64,000 nt of DNA from Winslowiella arboricola. GTDB lineage: Bacteria > Pseudomonadota > Gammaproteobacteria > Enterobacterales > Enterobacteriaceae. Both the position numbers and the translations under genes were made by a program. Numbering within the stretch: the first letter of the stretch is position 1; each line of letters starts with the position of its first letter. The notes under the pieces were generated by a model. The model had not been told where the DNA came from. It made no database searches and saw only the letters and a list, made by a program, of their open reading frames with translations. Where the stretch lies: the NCBI RefSeq assembly GCF_025527015.1, contig NZ_JAODIM010000040.1, positions 186,001 to 250,000 on the forward strand, in the 5' to 3' direction. Shown here one piece after another: positions 1 through 7,395 of this stretch.

Positions 1-351
1 GGCAGAGGACCAGCCGTAAGAGCCGTTAAAGATCCCCGAGGCGCCGTAGCGATCGCGCACCCGGCGGTTCTCTTCAGCCACCAGATCCAGGGCGGTATCC
101 CAGTCCACTTCAACAAAGTCTTCACGTCCGCGCAGGGTGCGATCGCTGTTTTCGCGCGACTTCAGCCAGGAGCGACGCACCATCGGTTTACGGATACGTT
201 TACCGGAGTAGACCAGTTCAGGGATGGTGTTAAGCATCGGTGACGGATCCTGGTCAGCAAAAAAAGGCTCACAGCCTGTCAGCTTGCCGCTGTCCGTTAC
301 GGCGGTAAACGCGCCCCAATGGGCGAGATGTGGCACTTTCTTAATTGTCAT
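1..351 (-). CDS. Molybdopterin S/N-oxide reductase, N-terminal part (cut by window edge)
   Basis: The first 117 codons of a gene running off the left edge. The start is the ATG at 351-349. The translation opens MTIKKVPHLAHWGAFTAVTD and continues with a conserved PMVRRSWL segment, an FVEVDWDTALDLV segment and GIFNGSYGWSS at the edge. This matches the N-terminus of the BisC/TorZ/DorA group of DMSO-reductase-family enzymes, which carry a bis-MGD cofactor and reduce biotin sulfoxide, TMAO or DMSO. No twin-arginine signal is visible before the conserved region, which favours a cytoplasmic BisC-like enzyme over a periplasmic TorA-like one. It diverges from galR across a 225-bp gap. The exact substrate cannot be read from this fragment. 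Confidence 0.8.
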   Translation of the reverse strand, partial: MTIKKVPHLAHWGAFTAVTDSGKLTGCEPFFADQDPSPMLNTIPELVYSGKRIRKPMVRRSWLKSRENSDRTLRGREDFVEVDWDTALDLVAEENRRVRDRYGASGIFNGSYGWSSA

Positions 352-543
352 CGGTTGTCCGGCATGCAGGTGGAAAAATCTGTCACCAGCATATCATTTT
401 TTCCTTCGCCGTCAGCCGCTATGTGATACGGGTCGCATTCAGCGGCACCAGGGGACAAAGCGCCATCTTTCCTCAGGCTTTGCGACACCGCTGGCATTCT
501 CGCAGCTTGAATCAGCCTGCATTTTCCGCAACACTGAATTTAT

Positions 544-559
544 GTGTAAACGTTTTCCC
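544..559 (+). promoter_or_regulatory. Likely GalR/GalS operator before galR
   Basis: GTGTAAACGTTTTCCC matches the known GalR/GalS operator pattern GTGNAANCGNTTNCAC at all but one defined position (C for A near the 3' end). It lies 17 bp upstream of the galR ATG, where bound repressor would block transcription. Autoregulation of galR is inferred. Confidence 0.7.
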
Positions 560-576
560 GGGAAGTAAGTAAACAG

Positions 577-1578
577 ATGGCTACCATTAAGGATGTTGCA
601 AAACTGGCGGGCGTTTCTGTCGCCACCGTATCGCGTGTGATCAATAAATCACCGAAAGCGAGTGAAAGCTCCCGACTGGCCGTTAACAGCGCCATGGAGC
701 AGTTGCAATATCATCCAAACGCCAATGCGCGCGCGCTGGCGCAGCAATCAACCGAAACCATTGGGCTGGTGGTCGGCGATGTTTCCGATCCCTTTTTTGG
801 CGCGATGGTAAAAGCGGTGGATGAGGTAGCCTGGCAAACGGGGAATTTTTTGCTGATTGGTAACGGTTACCATGATGAAGAAAAAGAGCGTGAAGCGATT
901 GAACAACTGATGCGTCATCGCTGCGCGGCGCTGGTGGTGCATGCCAAGAAAGTGCCCGATGACGAGCTGGCCGGACTGATGAAACAGATCCCCGGCATGG
1001 TGCTGTTAAATCGCTCGCTTGCCGGTTTTGAAAAACGCTGTATTGCGCTTGATGACCGTTATGGTTCCTGGCTGGCCACCCGCCATTTAATTCAGCAGGG
1101 CCATCAGAATATTGGTTTTATCTGCTCGACCCACGCTATTTCCGATACCGAAGATCGTCTGAAGGGCTATTACGATGCGCTGCGCGAACACAATCTGCCC
1201 TGTAACGACCGCTTAGTGGCGTTTGGTGAGCCGGACGAGCTGGGTGGCGAACAGGCGATGACCGAACTGCTGGGACGCGGCAAAAACTTCAGCGCGGTGG
1301 CCTGCTATAACGACTCGATGGCCGCCGGTGCGCTGGCAGTGATGAGTGATAACAGCATCCGCGTGCCGGAAGAGATGTCACTGATTGGTTTTGATGATGT
1401 GCTGGTGTCACGCTATGTACGTCCGCGTCTGACCACCGTGCGCTATCCGATTGTCACAATGGCGCAGCAGGCGGCGGCACTGGCGCTGGCGCTGGCACAT
1501 GGCACCGCGTTGCCGGAAGTGACCAATATGTTTAGTCCGACGCTGGTGCGGCGTCATTCGGTGGGATCGCCGGGTTAA
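577..1578 (+). CDS. galR: Galactose operon repressor GalR (LacI family)
   Basis: A 333-residue LacI-family regulator. The N-terminal helix-turn-helix (residues 1-25, MATIKDVAKLAGVSVATVSR) and hinge helix (about 46-58, YHPNANARALAQQ) are typical, followed by a periplasmic-binding-protein-like effector domain. The sequence follows E. coli GalR almost throughout (IGLVVGDVSDPFFGAMVKAV, ACYNDSMAAGAL, VSRYVRPRLTTVRYPI), but ends about 10 residues earlier. GalR represses galactose uptake and catabolism genes until galactose binds. Position near lysA supports GalR rather than its paralogue GalS. In E. coli the two genes adjoin; here about 5.8 kb of PTS and accessory genes separate them. A GalR-type operator lies just upstream. 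Confidence 0.9.
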   Translation: MATIKDVAKLAGVSVATVSRVINKSPKASESSRLAVNSAMEQLQYHPNANARALAQQSTETIGLVVGDVSDPFFGAMVKAVDEVAWQTGNFLLIGNGYHDEEKEREAIEQLMRHRCAALVVHAKKVPDDELAGLMKQIPGMVLLNRSLAGFEKRCIALDDRYGSWLATRHLIQQGHQNIGFICSTHAISDTEDRLKGYYDALREHNLPCNDRLVAFGEPDELGGEQAMTELLGRGKNFSAVACYNDSMAAGALAVMSDNSIRVPEEMSLIGFDDVLVSRYVRPRLTTVRYPIVTMAQQAAALALALAHGTALPEVTNMFSPTLVRRHSVGSPG

Positions 1579-1589
1579 TATTTGCTGGC

Positions 1590-1653
1590 GGGCGGCGAGA
1601 ACGCCACCCCTGCGCGGGATGGGCTTTATGTAGGGGCGGCGTTCTCGCCGCCC
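1590..1653. repeat. Paired GGGCGGCG palindromic repeat (REP-like doublet)
   Basis: Two 22-nt arms (1590-1611 and 1632-1653) are inverted copies with one mismatch around a 20-nt spacer. Each arm carries the GGGCGGCGAGAACG core. The element sits between the convergent galR and YitT-family genes and could act as a bidirectional 3'-end structure. Related copies occur near 7.3, 28.1, 46.2 and 56.0 kb. Confidence 0.8.
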
Positions 1654-1680
1654 ATACTGATGTTGTCACCCCAGCCCGAT

Positions 1681-2313
1681 TCACGCTCCGCTATAACGCC
1701 CCGGCTTATGCCATCGCAATAACATCGCATTCATCGCCACCGCGCTTAATACTGACCACAACAATAAGTTGCCGGGCACTTTCGCCAGTGCAATCACAAA
1801 CACCACCACATCCAGCAGCATCTGGGTTTTACCGGCATTCACGCCGTAAACTTTCTGCCCCCACAAGGTAATCACTCCGGTGCCCCCCACCGAAGCGTTA
1901 TGGCGCGCCAGGCATAAAATCCCCATGCCAATAATGGTGCCGCCCACCAGCGAAGAGAAAACAGGATGGATATAGTCGATTTTTAGCAGGTCAGGGATCA
2001 CCAGCGAAGCTGCCATTAAAGCAAAATTGACCATCAGGGTTTTAAAGGTAAAAGCGCCGCCCATTTTCCACCAGGAAAACGCCATAAACGGCAGATTGAC
2101 CAGAATAAACAGCGTGCCAATTTTCATATCAACAAAGTAAGAAAGCAGCAGCGCAATCCCCGCTACGCCACCGGTTACCATGCCGGAAAAATGCAGCATA
2201 TTCAGGCCAATAGAGATAAACATCACCCCGAGCGCGAGGCCATAAACGTCATCCGCAGTGGTATGGGAGATTGATGGCACCATCATCCCCGCTTTACTAT
2301 TTTCTTCACGCAT
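1681..2313 (-). CDS. YitT-family membrane protein
   Basis: A 210-residue, mostly hydrophobic protein with five or six predicted membrane segments, for example LALGVMFISIGLNMLHF near residue 30, and MVTGGVAGIALLLSYF. The glycine-rich GMVTGGVAGIALLL and GGTIIGMGILCLARHNASVGGT stretches are typical of the YitT/DUF161 family, whose function is poorly known. I chose the ATG at 2313, four bases after the GNAT stop codon. A longer reading frame would overlap the GNAT gene by about 160 bp. A second ATG pair ten codons in is also possible. It looks like the last gene of the GntR-GNAT-YitT run. Confidence 0.7.
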   Translation of the reverse strand: MREENSKAGMMVPSISHTTADDVYGLALGVMFISIGLNMLHFSGMVTGGVAGIALLLSYFVDMKIGTLFILVNLPFMAFSWWKMGGAFTFKTLMVNFALMAASLVIPDLLKIDYIHPVFSSLVGGTIIGMGILCLARHNASVGGTGVITLWGQKVYGVNAGKTQMLLDVVVFVIALAKVPGNLLLWSVLSAVAMNAMLLRWHKPGRYSGA

Positions 2314-2317
2314 GTTG

Positions 2318-2785
2318 TTAAGCTGTACCTGAGATAGCTTTATGATACAGACGCACCGGTATATCCGGATAATCCAGTGCATCGCCAATGTAACGCCAGC
2401 CAAAGCGTTCATAATAGTCAGCACAGGCGGAATAAAGCCAGATTTCAGGATAATTATGCGCCTGGCACCAGGCAATCACATGTTGTTGCAGCTGCTCGCT
2501 TACGCCTCTGCCGCGATATTCCGGCGCAACATACAGCGCCGCCAGCCACGGAAACAGATCCTGACGGCTGATAAGATCGCAACGCCAGACGCCAACGGTA
2601 CCTACCGGCTGCTCACCCTCCAGCGCGATAAAGGTCAGCGGCAGATGCTGACCGCTCAGGCAGCTGTTAATCACACTGGCATAAAAGTCACGGCTGTTGT
2701 CACTGCCAAACGCCTGCCATAGCCAGTCGGTGATCAGTTCCCGGTGTTCCGTTGCCTCAGCCAGCGAGACAATATGCAGCGCCAT
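2318..2785 (-). CDS. GNAT-family N-acetyltransferase
   Basis: A 155-residue GCN5-related acetyltransferase. The acetyl-CoA binding motif A is clear near residues 85-100 (LYVAPEYRGRGVSEQLQQ, the R-x-x-G-x-G/A signature), followed by WLYSACADYYERFGWRYIG, the usual C-terminal beta-strand region with a tyrosine in the catalytic-acid position. Its ATG overlaps the stop codon of the upstream GntR regulator by one base (TGATG), so translation is probably coupled. The acceptor substrate is unknown. Linkage to a sugar regulator does not by itself identify it. Confidence 0.85.
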   Translation of the reverse strand: MALHIVSLAEATEHRELITDWLWQAFGSDNSRDFYASVINSCLSGQHLPLTFIALEGEQPVGTVGVWRCDLISRQDLFPWLAALYVAPEYRGRGVSEQLQQHVIAWCQAHNYPEIWLYSACADYYERFGWRYIGDALDYPDIPVRLYHKAISGTA

Positions 2786-3558
2786 CAGACCAGTTTCCCC
2801 TGAAAGATCGGCACCGATTCAAACAGATAGCCATCGAAATCCGGCGCATCGGCATCGGATAACTCCAGCAGGGTATTTTTCACATTTTCCAGATGTTGCC
2901 ACATCGCCTGCCACGACCCCATCACATCGCGACGGCGCAATGCCGCCAGAATGGTCTGGTGATCGCCCAGCCATTTCAGCCGGTAACTGCGGGTTTCAAT
3001 ATGGCTGCGTAACTGCTGCCAGAGCGGGCTGCTTTCATGGTGACGCCAGACGCTGTTAACCGTATCCAGCAGCATCTGATTTTGCGTGGCGCCTGCCAGC
3101 AGCAGGTGAAACATCTTGTCGTTATCCTGGCTGTAGTCATTGATGGCAATTGCCTTCTGCTCCTGCTCCAGCGTGCGTTTCAGGTTTTCGATATCCGCTT
3201 TGGTGGCCATTTTGGCGGCAAAGGCGGCGATATTGCTCTCCAGCAGCTGACGCGCCTGCAACATCTCAAACGGCCCGACATCACTGCGGAAAAAAGCCTC
3301 TTCTTCATCGCCACTTTCCGAGGGAATGCGCATCACGTAGACGCCGGAACTCTGCCGGATATCCACGGTGCCTTCCAGCTCCAGCATCAGCAATGCTTCG
3401 CGCACAATCGTACGGCTGACGCCCCAGGTTTCCGCGATATTACGCTCCGGCGGCAGGCGGGAACCCACCGGATAGTGGCCAGCAATAATCTGCTGACGCA
3501 GATCGTGACCAATTTCCTGATACTGTTTTCTCTCTTGCGGAGGTGCGCCCTTATCCAC
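2785..3558 (-). CDS. GntR/FadR-family regulator, ExuR/UxuR-like
   Basis: A 257-residue regulator. A winged helix-turn-helix occupies about residues 13-77 (YPVGSRLPPERNIAETWGVS, then SRTIVREALLMLELEG), and an FCD effector domain follows (GPFEMLQARQLLESNIAAFA, KWLGDHQTILAALRRRD, AMWQHLENVKNTLLE). These blocks match the E. coli hexuronate regulators UxuR and ExuR closely. In place of uronate genes it sits downstream of beta-glucoside PTS genes. Three palindromes resembling the published UxuR/ExuR operator (TTGGTATACCAA) lie in the PTS promoter region at 6843-6948, and I infer that this protein controls that PTS. It is separated from the EIIB gene by 117 bp. Confidence 0.85.
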   Translation of the reverse strand: MDKGAPPQERKQYQEIGHDLRQQIIAGHYPVGSRLPPERNIAETWGVSRTIVREALLMLELEGTVDIRQSSGVYVMRIPSESGDEEEAFFRSDVGPFEMLQARQLLESNIAAFAAKMATKADIENLKRTLEQEQKAIAINDYSQDNDKMFHLLLAGATQNQMLLDTVNSVWRHHESSPLWQQLRSHIETRSYRLKWLGDHQTILAALRRRDVMGSWQAMWQHLENVKNTLLELSDADAPDFDGYLFESVPIFQGKLV

Positions 3559-3632
3559 TTAATCACCCTTAACCCATTGACGATGTTGAGAATATCGCCG
3601 ACCCGCTTCCGCTTCGAGCTGTCACGTTATCC

Positions 3633-3656
3633 GGGCCAGCACCTGACGTCTGGCCC
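3633..3656. other. Hairpin between EIIB and GntR genes
   Basis: GGGCCAG (3633-3639) and CTGGCCC (3650-3656) form a 7-bp stem around a 10-nt loop. There is no T-run on either strand, so it is not a classical intrinsic terminator. It could partly uncouple the regulator gene from the PTS genes or stabilise the upstream mRNA. Confidence 0.4.
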
Positions 3657-3675
3657 ATCTGCGACGATATCGCCT

Positions 3676-3993
3676 CTAGTCTACCAAAGCCAGCGCCTGA
3701 TCGAGTACTTTTGCGCCGTTAAGCGTGCCATACGCGACCGAATCAATGACCGCGATGGGGATTTGATAGCTGTCGGTAAGTTTACGATTTTCTTCAAGTT
3801 TAAAGCGCACCTGTGGCCCGAGCAGCACCACCACCACTTCATTACCATAGTTCTGTAACTCATCACGCAGATTCTGTTCCGGGATGGCGTAGATCTGGTA
3901 CTCAAGACCGCGTGCCGTCACCTCTTTTTCCATGCGGGTGACCACCATTGAGGTCGACATACCTGCCGCGCAGGCCAGTACGATTCGTTTCAT
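3676..3993 (-). CDS. PTS lactose/cellobiose-family EIIB
   Basis: A 105-residue cytoplasmic phosphocarrier. It opens MKRIVLACAAGMSTSMVV, the canonical EIIB loop in which Cys8 takes phosphate from EIIA and passes it to the sugar held by EIIC. VVVVLLGPQVRF in the middle is also typical of the ChbB/CelA family. I chose the ATG at 3993 because an AAGGAG site sits seven bases upstream; a start ten codons earlier would overlap the upstream glucosidase gene. The gene follows the GH1 glucosidase closely and is part of the EIIC-glucosidase-EIIB operon. Confidence 0.92.
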   Translation of the reverse strand: MKRIVLACAAGMSTSMVVTRMEKEVTARGLEYQIYAIPEQNLRDELQNYGNEVVVVLLGPQVRFKLEENRKLTDSYQIPIAVIDSVAYGTLNGAKVLDQALALVD

Positions 3994-4003
3994 TATCAGC
4001 TCC

Positions 4004-5431
4004 TTATTTCCATTTATCATCAAGCGTGATCGTCAGCTGATGACTGTCACGCAGGCTGCGATACCAGTGGGCTGACTTCTTCATCCGCCGCTGGCGCTGG
4101 TTATCCAAATCGATTTCGATTAGTCCGTAACGGTTCTTAAAAGCGTTCATGGGTGAAACATTGTCGGTAAACGCCCACAACATATAGCCCTGACAATTGG
4201 CACCCGCCTCACGCGCTTTCAGCGTCTGATAAAGATGTTCCCCGATAAATTCGATGCGATAGTCATCCTCAATCTGGCCGTCAGCATTGCGGAACTGCGC
4301 TTCGTTTTCGATGCCCATCCCGCTTTCGGCGACAAACCACGGGAAGTTGCCGTACTCCTGTTTAATACGCATCGCCATATCAAAAATAATCTGCGGACGG
4401 ATTTCCCAGCCGCGCGATTTATTCATGCGGCGTCCCGGCAGTTCAAAGTGGTCATAGTAGTAAGCCGGATGGAAGGGTGTCTGCGGGTGCCAGGCATGGG
4501 ATGGTGCTTTGACGCGATGCGGATAGTAGAGATTGATGCCCACTTCATCGACGCGGTAATCCGCAATCAGCTGCAATTCAGCGGCATCGTAGTCCCACTG
4601 CACCTGATGTTCAGCCAGTAGTGCGATCAGCTGCGCCGGATATTCGCCTTTAATTGCCGGATCAAGAAATACGCGGTTATAAAACAGGTCGTACATCTCT
4701 GCGGCTTTAACATCATGGGGCGCGCCGGAACGCGGATAAGTCACTTCCGGGTTCAGGATGGTGCCGACCGTGCCCTGATAACCTTTCTCGCGAAACAGCT
4801 TCACCACTTTGGCGGTCGCCAGGTTTTTATGGTGGTTCCACTGCATCCACTTATGCGTATTCTGCTCATACGGCCAGCGCAACGCATCCAGATAAACCCG
4901 GGTTTGCACCACAATCGGCTCGTTAAAGGTGAACCAGCGCGTCACTTTGCCGGCATACCGTTCGAACACCTTTTCCACATAGCGCAGATACAGCTCCACC
5001 ACATGTTTCGATCCCCAGCCGCCATACTGTTCCAGCAATACAGCGGGCAGTTCGTAATGCTCAAGGCAGAGCATCAGCTCAATGCCCTGACGCTGCATCT
5101 CATCGATCAGGTTGTCGTAGTAGCGGGCGTACTCCTCATCCACTACCCCATTTTCGTAATCAGTCAGAAAGCGCGACCAGTTAATCGAGGTGCGGTAGTG
5201 GGTCAGACCGGCCGCCTTCATCAGCGCCACATCTTCCTGATAACGATTGATAAAATCGGTGGCCCCCGCCGGGCCGTAGCCGTTATGCCAGACCTGGCGA
5301 TCGTTCTTATACCAGGCGTCAATCCACGAGTCCTGCCCCGCTTTCTTGCCGCTCCAGCCTTCGGTTTGCCAGGCTGAGGCGGCGGCGCCGAGAATAAAGT
5401 CATCGGGGAGGGTGACGGTTACCTTACTCAT
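4004..5431 (-). CDS. 6-phospho-beta-glucosidase (glycoside hydrolase family 1)
   Basis: A 475-residue GH1 enzyme that hydrolyses the phosphorylated disaccharide or aryl-glucoside delivered by the PTS. The acid/base glutamate is in FTFNEP (about E171) and the nucleophile in FVAESGMG (about E369, where most family members have TENG). The C-terminal loop SPMNAFKNRYGLIEID keeps the Lys and Tyr that bind the 6-phosphate in GH1 phospho-glycosidases. Two ATGs are adjacent (5434 and 5431); I prefer the second because AGGAG then has a normal spacing. It follows EIIC by 8-11 bp. The natural substrate (cellobiose, salicin or other) is not determined by sequence. Confidence 0.9.
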   Translation of the reverse strand: MSKVTVTLPDDFILGAAASAWQTEGWSGKKAGQDSWIDAWYKNDRQVWHNGYGPAGATDFINRYQEDVALMKAAGLTHYRTSINWSRFLTDYENGVVDEEYARYYDNLIDEMQRQGIELMLCLEHYELPAVLLEQYGGWGSKHVVELYLRYVEKVFERYAGKVTRWFTFNEPIVVQTRVYLDALRWPYEQNTHKWMQWNHHKNLATAKVVKLFREKGYQGTVGTILNPEVTYPRSGAPHDVKAAEMYDLFYNRVFLDPAIKGEYPAQLIALLAEHQVQWDYDAAELQLIADYRVDEVGINLYYPHRVKAPSHAWHPQTPFHPAYYYDHFELPGRRMNKSRGWEIRPQIIFDMAMRIKQEYGNFPWFVAESGMGIENEAQFRNADGQIEDDYRIEFIGEHLYQTLKAREAGANCQGYMLWAFTDNVSPMNAFKNRYGLIEIDLDNQRQRRMKKSAHWYRSLRDSHQLTITLDDKWK

Positions 5432-5442
5432 CATGACTCCTG

Positions 5443-6777
5443 TTAGTTGTTAGCCATTTCGGGTTGCAGCGCCTTATCTTCAGCGGCCTGCGCACGACGG
5501 GCGGCGATTTTGACAAACGGGAAGTAGACCACCACCGACACCAGAATGCAGACAATCTGCGTGACGACCGCGCCCATCGAACCGGCGGTAGAGAGCCAGG
5601 CGTTGATAATCGGCGGCGTGGTCCAGGGCACCATCACCACCGCTTTACCGGCAAAACCGGTGAGCGTAGCGAAGTAGCCAATCGAGCCGGTAATCAGCGG
5701 GGTGATAATAAACGGGATCGCCAGAATAGGATTCAACATAATCGGCATGCCGAAGATCACTGGCTCATTGATATTAAACAGCCCGGGGCCAAACGACAGC
5801 TTGGCGATTTCGCGCATCTCTTTGCGTTTGGTCGCCAGCATTACCGCTGTCAGCAGACCAATGGTCAGGCCGGAGCCGCCAATGCTCATATACACATCCC
5901 AGAACGGCATGGTGATAATATTCGGCGCCTCTTTGCCCTGCTCAAAGGCATTCATATTCACCAGAATCGCCCCCAGCAGCAGCGGCTCACGAATCGGTTT
6001 AATCATCTGGTTGCCATGGATACCGATCACCCAGAACAGCTGGGCGACAAACATCAGCAGCAGAATGCCCCACAGGCTCTGCACCACCGACTCCAGCGGC
6101 TCCTGCACCACTTTGTACACCGCATCGTAAAGATACATGCCGGTAATACGGTGAAAGATAAAGCCCAGCGTGGCGATAGCGGTAACGGTAATAATCGCCG
6201 GGATCAGCGCGGAGAACGAAGCGGCCACATTGGGCGGCACGGTATCCGGCATTTTGATTTTCAGGCGATCCACGTTTTCCAGCCGGCAGTAGATTTCCAC
6301 CGACAAAATGGCGATAAACATGCCGAGGAACAGGCTTTTGGTATCAGAGAACTGCTTAGCCAGCACATCGGTAACCAGCTGCATCTGACCACCGACCATC
6401 ATCTGCAAAGTGGTCGGCGTGACGGCGATAAAGCAGATAATCGCCAGTAAGCCGGGGAACAGCGTCTTAATGCCATTGATTTTGCCCAGCTCAATACCGA
6501 TCAGAAACACCGCGCCGATATTGAGAAAACTGAGCGTGGCGTAGTTAATACTGGTGGTAATCGGTTTCAGCTCGGCAAGGAATGAGAGCGCAGAAAAACT
6601 GGCGAGGCCATTTTTTGGATCCAGCACCATATTGGAGATCAGTACCGAGAAAGCACCGACAATAATCACCGGCATCAGGGTAATAAACGATGCTTTGATC
6701 GCCATGATATAGCGGTAACTATTGAATTTAGTGGCGAAACTCCCCAGAGAGTCGATGAGACGATCCTGTAGAGACAT
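5443..6777 (-). CDS. PTS lactose/cellobiose-family EIIC permease
   Basis: A 444-residue integral membrane protein with about ten hydrophobic segments. It starts MSLQDRLIDSLGSFATKFNS with a GAGGTA ribosome site. Family landmarks include GIHGNQMIKPI in the middle and GPGLFNINEPVIFGMPIMLNP, where NEP is part of the sugar-binding hairpin region of ChbC/CelB/LacE-type EIICs. It forms the membrane pore of a PTS whose EIIB is two genes downstream and whose EIIA is encoded divergently. Three palindromic operator-like sites lie between this gene and the EIIA gene. Confidence 0.93.
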   Translation of the reverse strand: MSLQDRLIDSLGSFATKFNSYRYIMAIKASFITLMPVIIVGAFSVLISNMVLDPKNGLASFSALSFLAELKPITTSINYATLSFLNIGAVFLIGIELGKINGIKTLFPGLLAIICFIAVTPTTLQMMVGGQMQLVTDVLAKQFSDTKSLFLGMFIAILSVEIYCRLENVDRLKIKMPDTVPPNVAASFSALIPAIITVTAIATLGFIFHRITGMYLYDAVYKVVQEPLESVVQSLWGILLLMFVAQLFWVIGIHGNQMIKPIREPLLLGAILVNMNAFEQGKEAPNIITMPFWDVYMSIGGSGLTIGLLTAVMLATKRKEMREIAKLSFGPGLFNINEPVIFGMPIMLNPILAIPFIITPLITGSIGYFATLTGFAGKAVVMVPWTTPPIINAWLSTAGSMGAVVTQIVCILVSVVVYFPFVKIAARRAQAAEDKALQPEMANN

Positions 6778-6842
6778 GAGTCATACCTCAAAGTAAAAGT
6801 GGCGACATCCGGTTATAGGGTCAGCGGTGATATTCCGTTCAC

Positions 6843-6854
6843 CTGGCATACCAA
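6843..6854. promoter_or_regulatory. Operator-like palindrome, site 1 (ExuR/UxuR type)
   Basis: CTGGCATACCAA resembles the E. coli UxuR/ExuR operator core TTGGTATACCAA with two differences. It lies 66 bp upstream of the EIIC start and is the weakest of the three sites. Confidence 0.55.
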
Positions 6855-6905
6855 AATTAACCAGATTGATTTATTTTTCTGTGATTCAGTTCTCGGAACG
6901 GTGTT

Positions 6906-6917
6906 TTGGAATTCCAA
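6906..6917. promoter_or_regulatory. Operator-like palindrome, site 2 (ExuR/UxuR type)
   Basis: TTGGAATTCCAA is a perfect 12-bp palindrome sharing the TTGG/CCAA arms of the UxuR/ExuR operator. It lies between the divergent EIIC and EIIA genes. Confidence 0.6.
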
Positions 6918-6936
6918 TAATATGAAATCACATTAT

Positions 6937-6948
6937 TTGGCATACCAA
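6937..6948. promoter_or_regulatory. Operator-like palindrome, site 3 (ExuR/UxuR type)
   Basis: TTGGCATACCAA, in the context ATTTGGCATACCAATAT, differs from the UxuR/ExuR core at one position. It ends 14 bp before the EIIA start and overlaps the likely EIIA promoter or leader. Its centre is 31 bp, about three helical turns, from the centre of site 2. Confidence 0.65.
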
Positions 6949-6962
6949 TATGTGAGGTGAGT

Positions 6963-7277
6963 ATGGATTTTGAACAAATTATGATGGAGTTGCTGATTAA
7001 CGCCGGTGAAGCGCGATCCCATGCGATGAGCGCCATCCAGTTTGCCCGCAAACGCGAATGGCAGAATGCCGACGATGCGCTGGCGGCGTCAGTGGAAGCG
7101 GCAAAAGCCGCCCATCAGATTCAGACCCGCCTGATTGGCGCTGATGAAGGGGTGGGGAAAGTGCCGGTGACGCTGATCCTGGTGCATGCGCAGGATCATT
7201 TGATGAATGCGATGCTGTGCCGCGATCTGGCCGAGGAGATTGTGTTGCTGAGGAAAGAGATGTCTGGAGAGGTTTAA
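6963..7277 (+). CDS. PTS lactose/cellobiose-family EIIA
   Basis: A 104-residue helical phosphocarrier. The active histidine is H75 in LILVHAQDHLMNAM, the conserved ChbA/LacF motif. The N-terminal MDFEQIMMELLINAGEARSHA is also standard for the family. I chose the ATG at 6963, preceded by GAGGTG; a GTG two codons earlier overlaps that site. HPr~P phosphorylates EIIA, which passes phosphate to the EIIB at 3676-3993. It is transcribed away from the EIIC operon, so the PTS is split between two divergent transcripts sharing one regulatory region. Confidence 0.92.
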   Translation: MDFEQIMMELLINAGEARSHAMSAIQFARKREWQNADDALAASVEAAKAAHQIQTRLIGADEGVGKVPVTLILVHAQDHLMNAMLCRDLAEEIVLLRKEMSGEV

Positions 7278-7280
7278 TAT

Positions 7281-7385
7281 GGGCGGCGAGAACGCGTCAT
7301 TAGGTGCGTGCAAACCATCGGCACGGGCGGCGAGAACGCTGCCCCTACAGTCAATTAATTCCAGGGGCGGCATTCTCGCCGCCCG
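7281..7385. repeat. GGGCGGCG palindromic repeat cluster before lysA 3' end
   Basis: An inverted pair (arms 7324-7346 and 7363-7385, one copy of the GGGCGGCGAGAACG core each) is preceded by a single half-element at 7281-7294. The cluster fills the space between the convergent EIIA and lysA genes. Confidence 0.8.
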
Positions 7386-7395
7386 TACTGGAGAT

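Noticed and set aside
3037-3858. A 273-codon plus-strand frame across the GntR and EIIB genes.
   Set aside because: It spans two convincing minus-strand genes and the gap between them, which a real gene would not do by chance here.
5464-6450. A long plus-strand open frame (328 codons) across the EIIC gene.
   Set aside because: It is the antisense shadow of a clear membrane permease; its translation is rich in His, Arg, Asn and Gln with no motif and no ribosome site.
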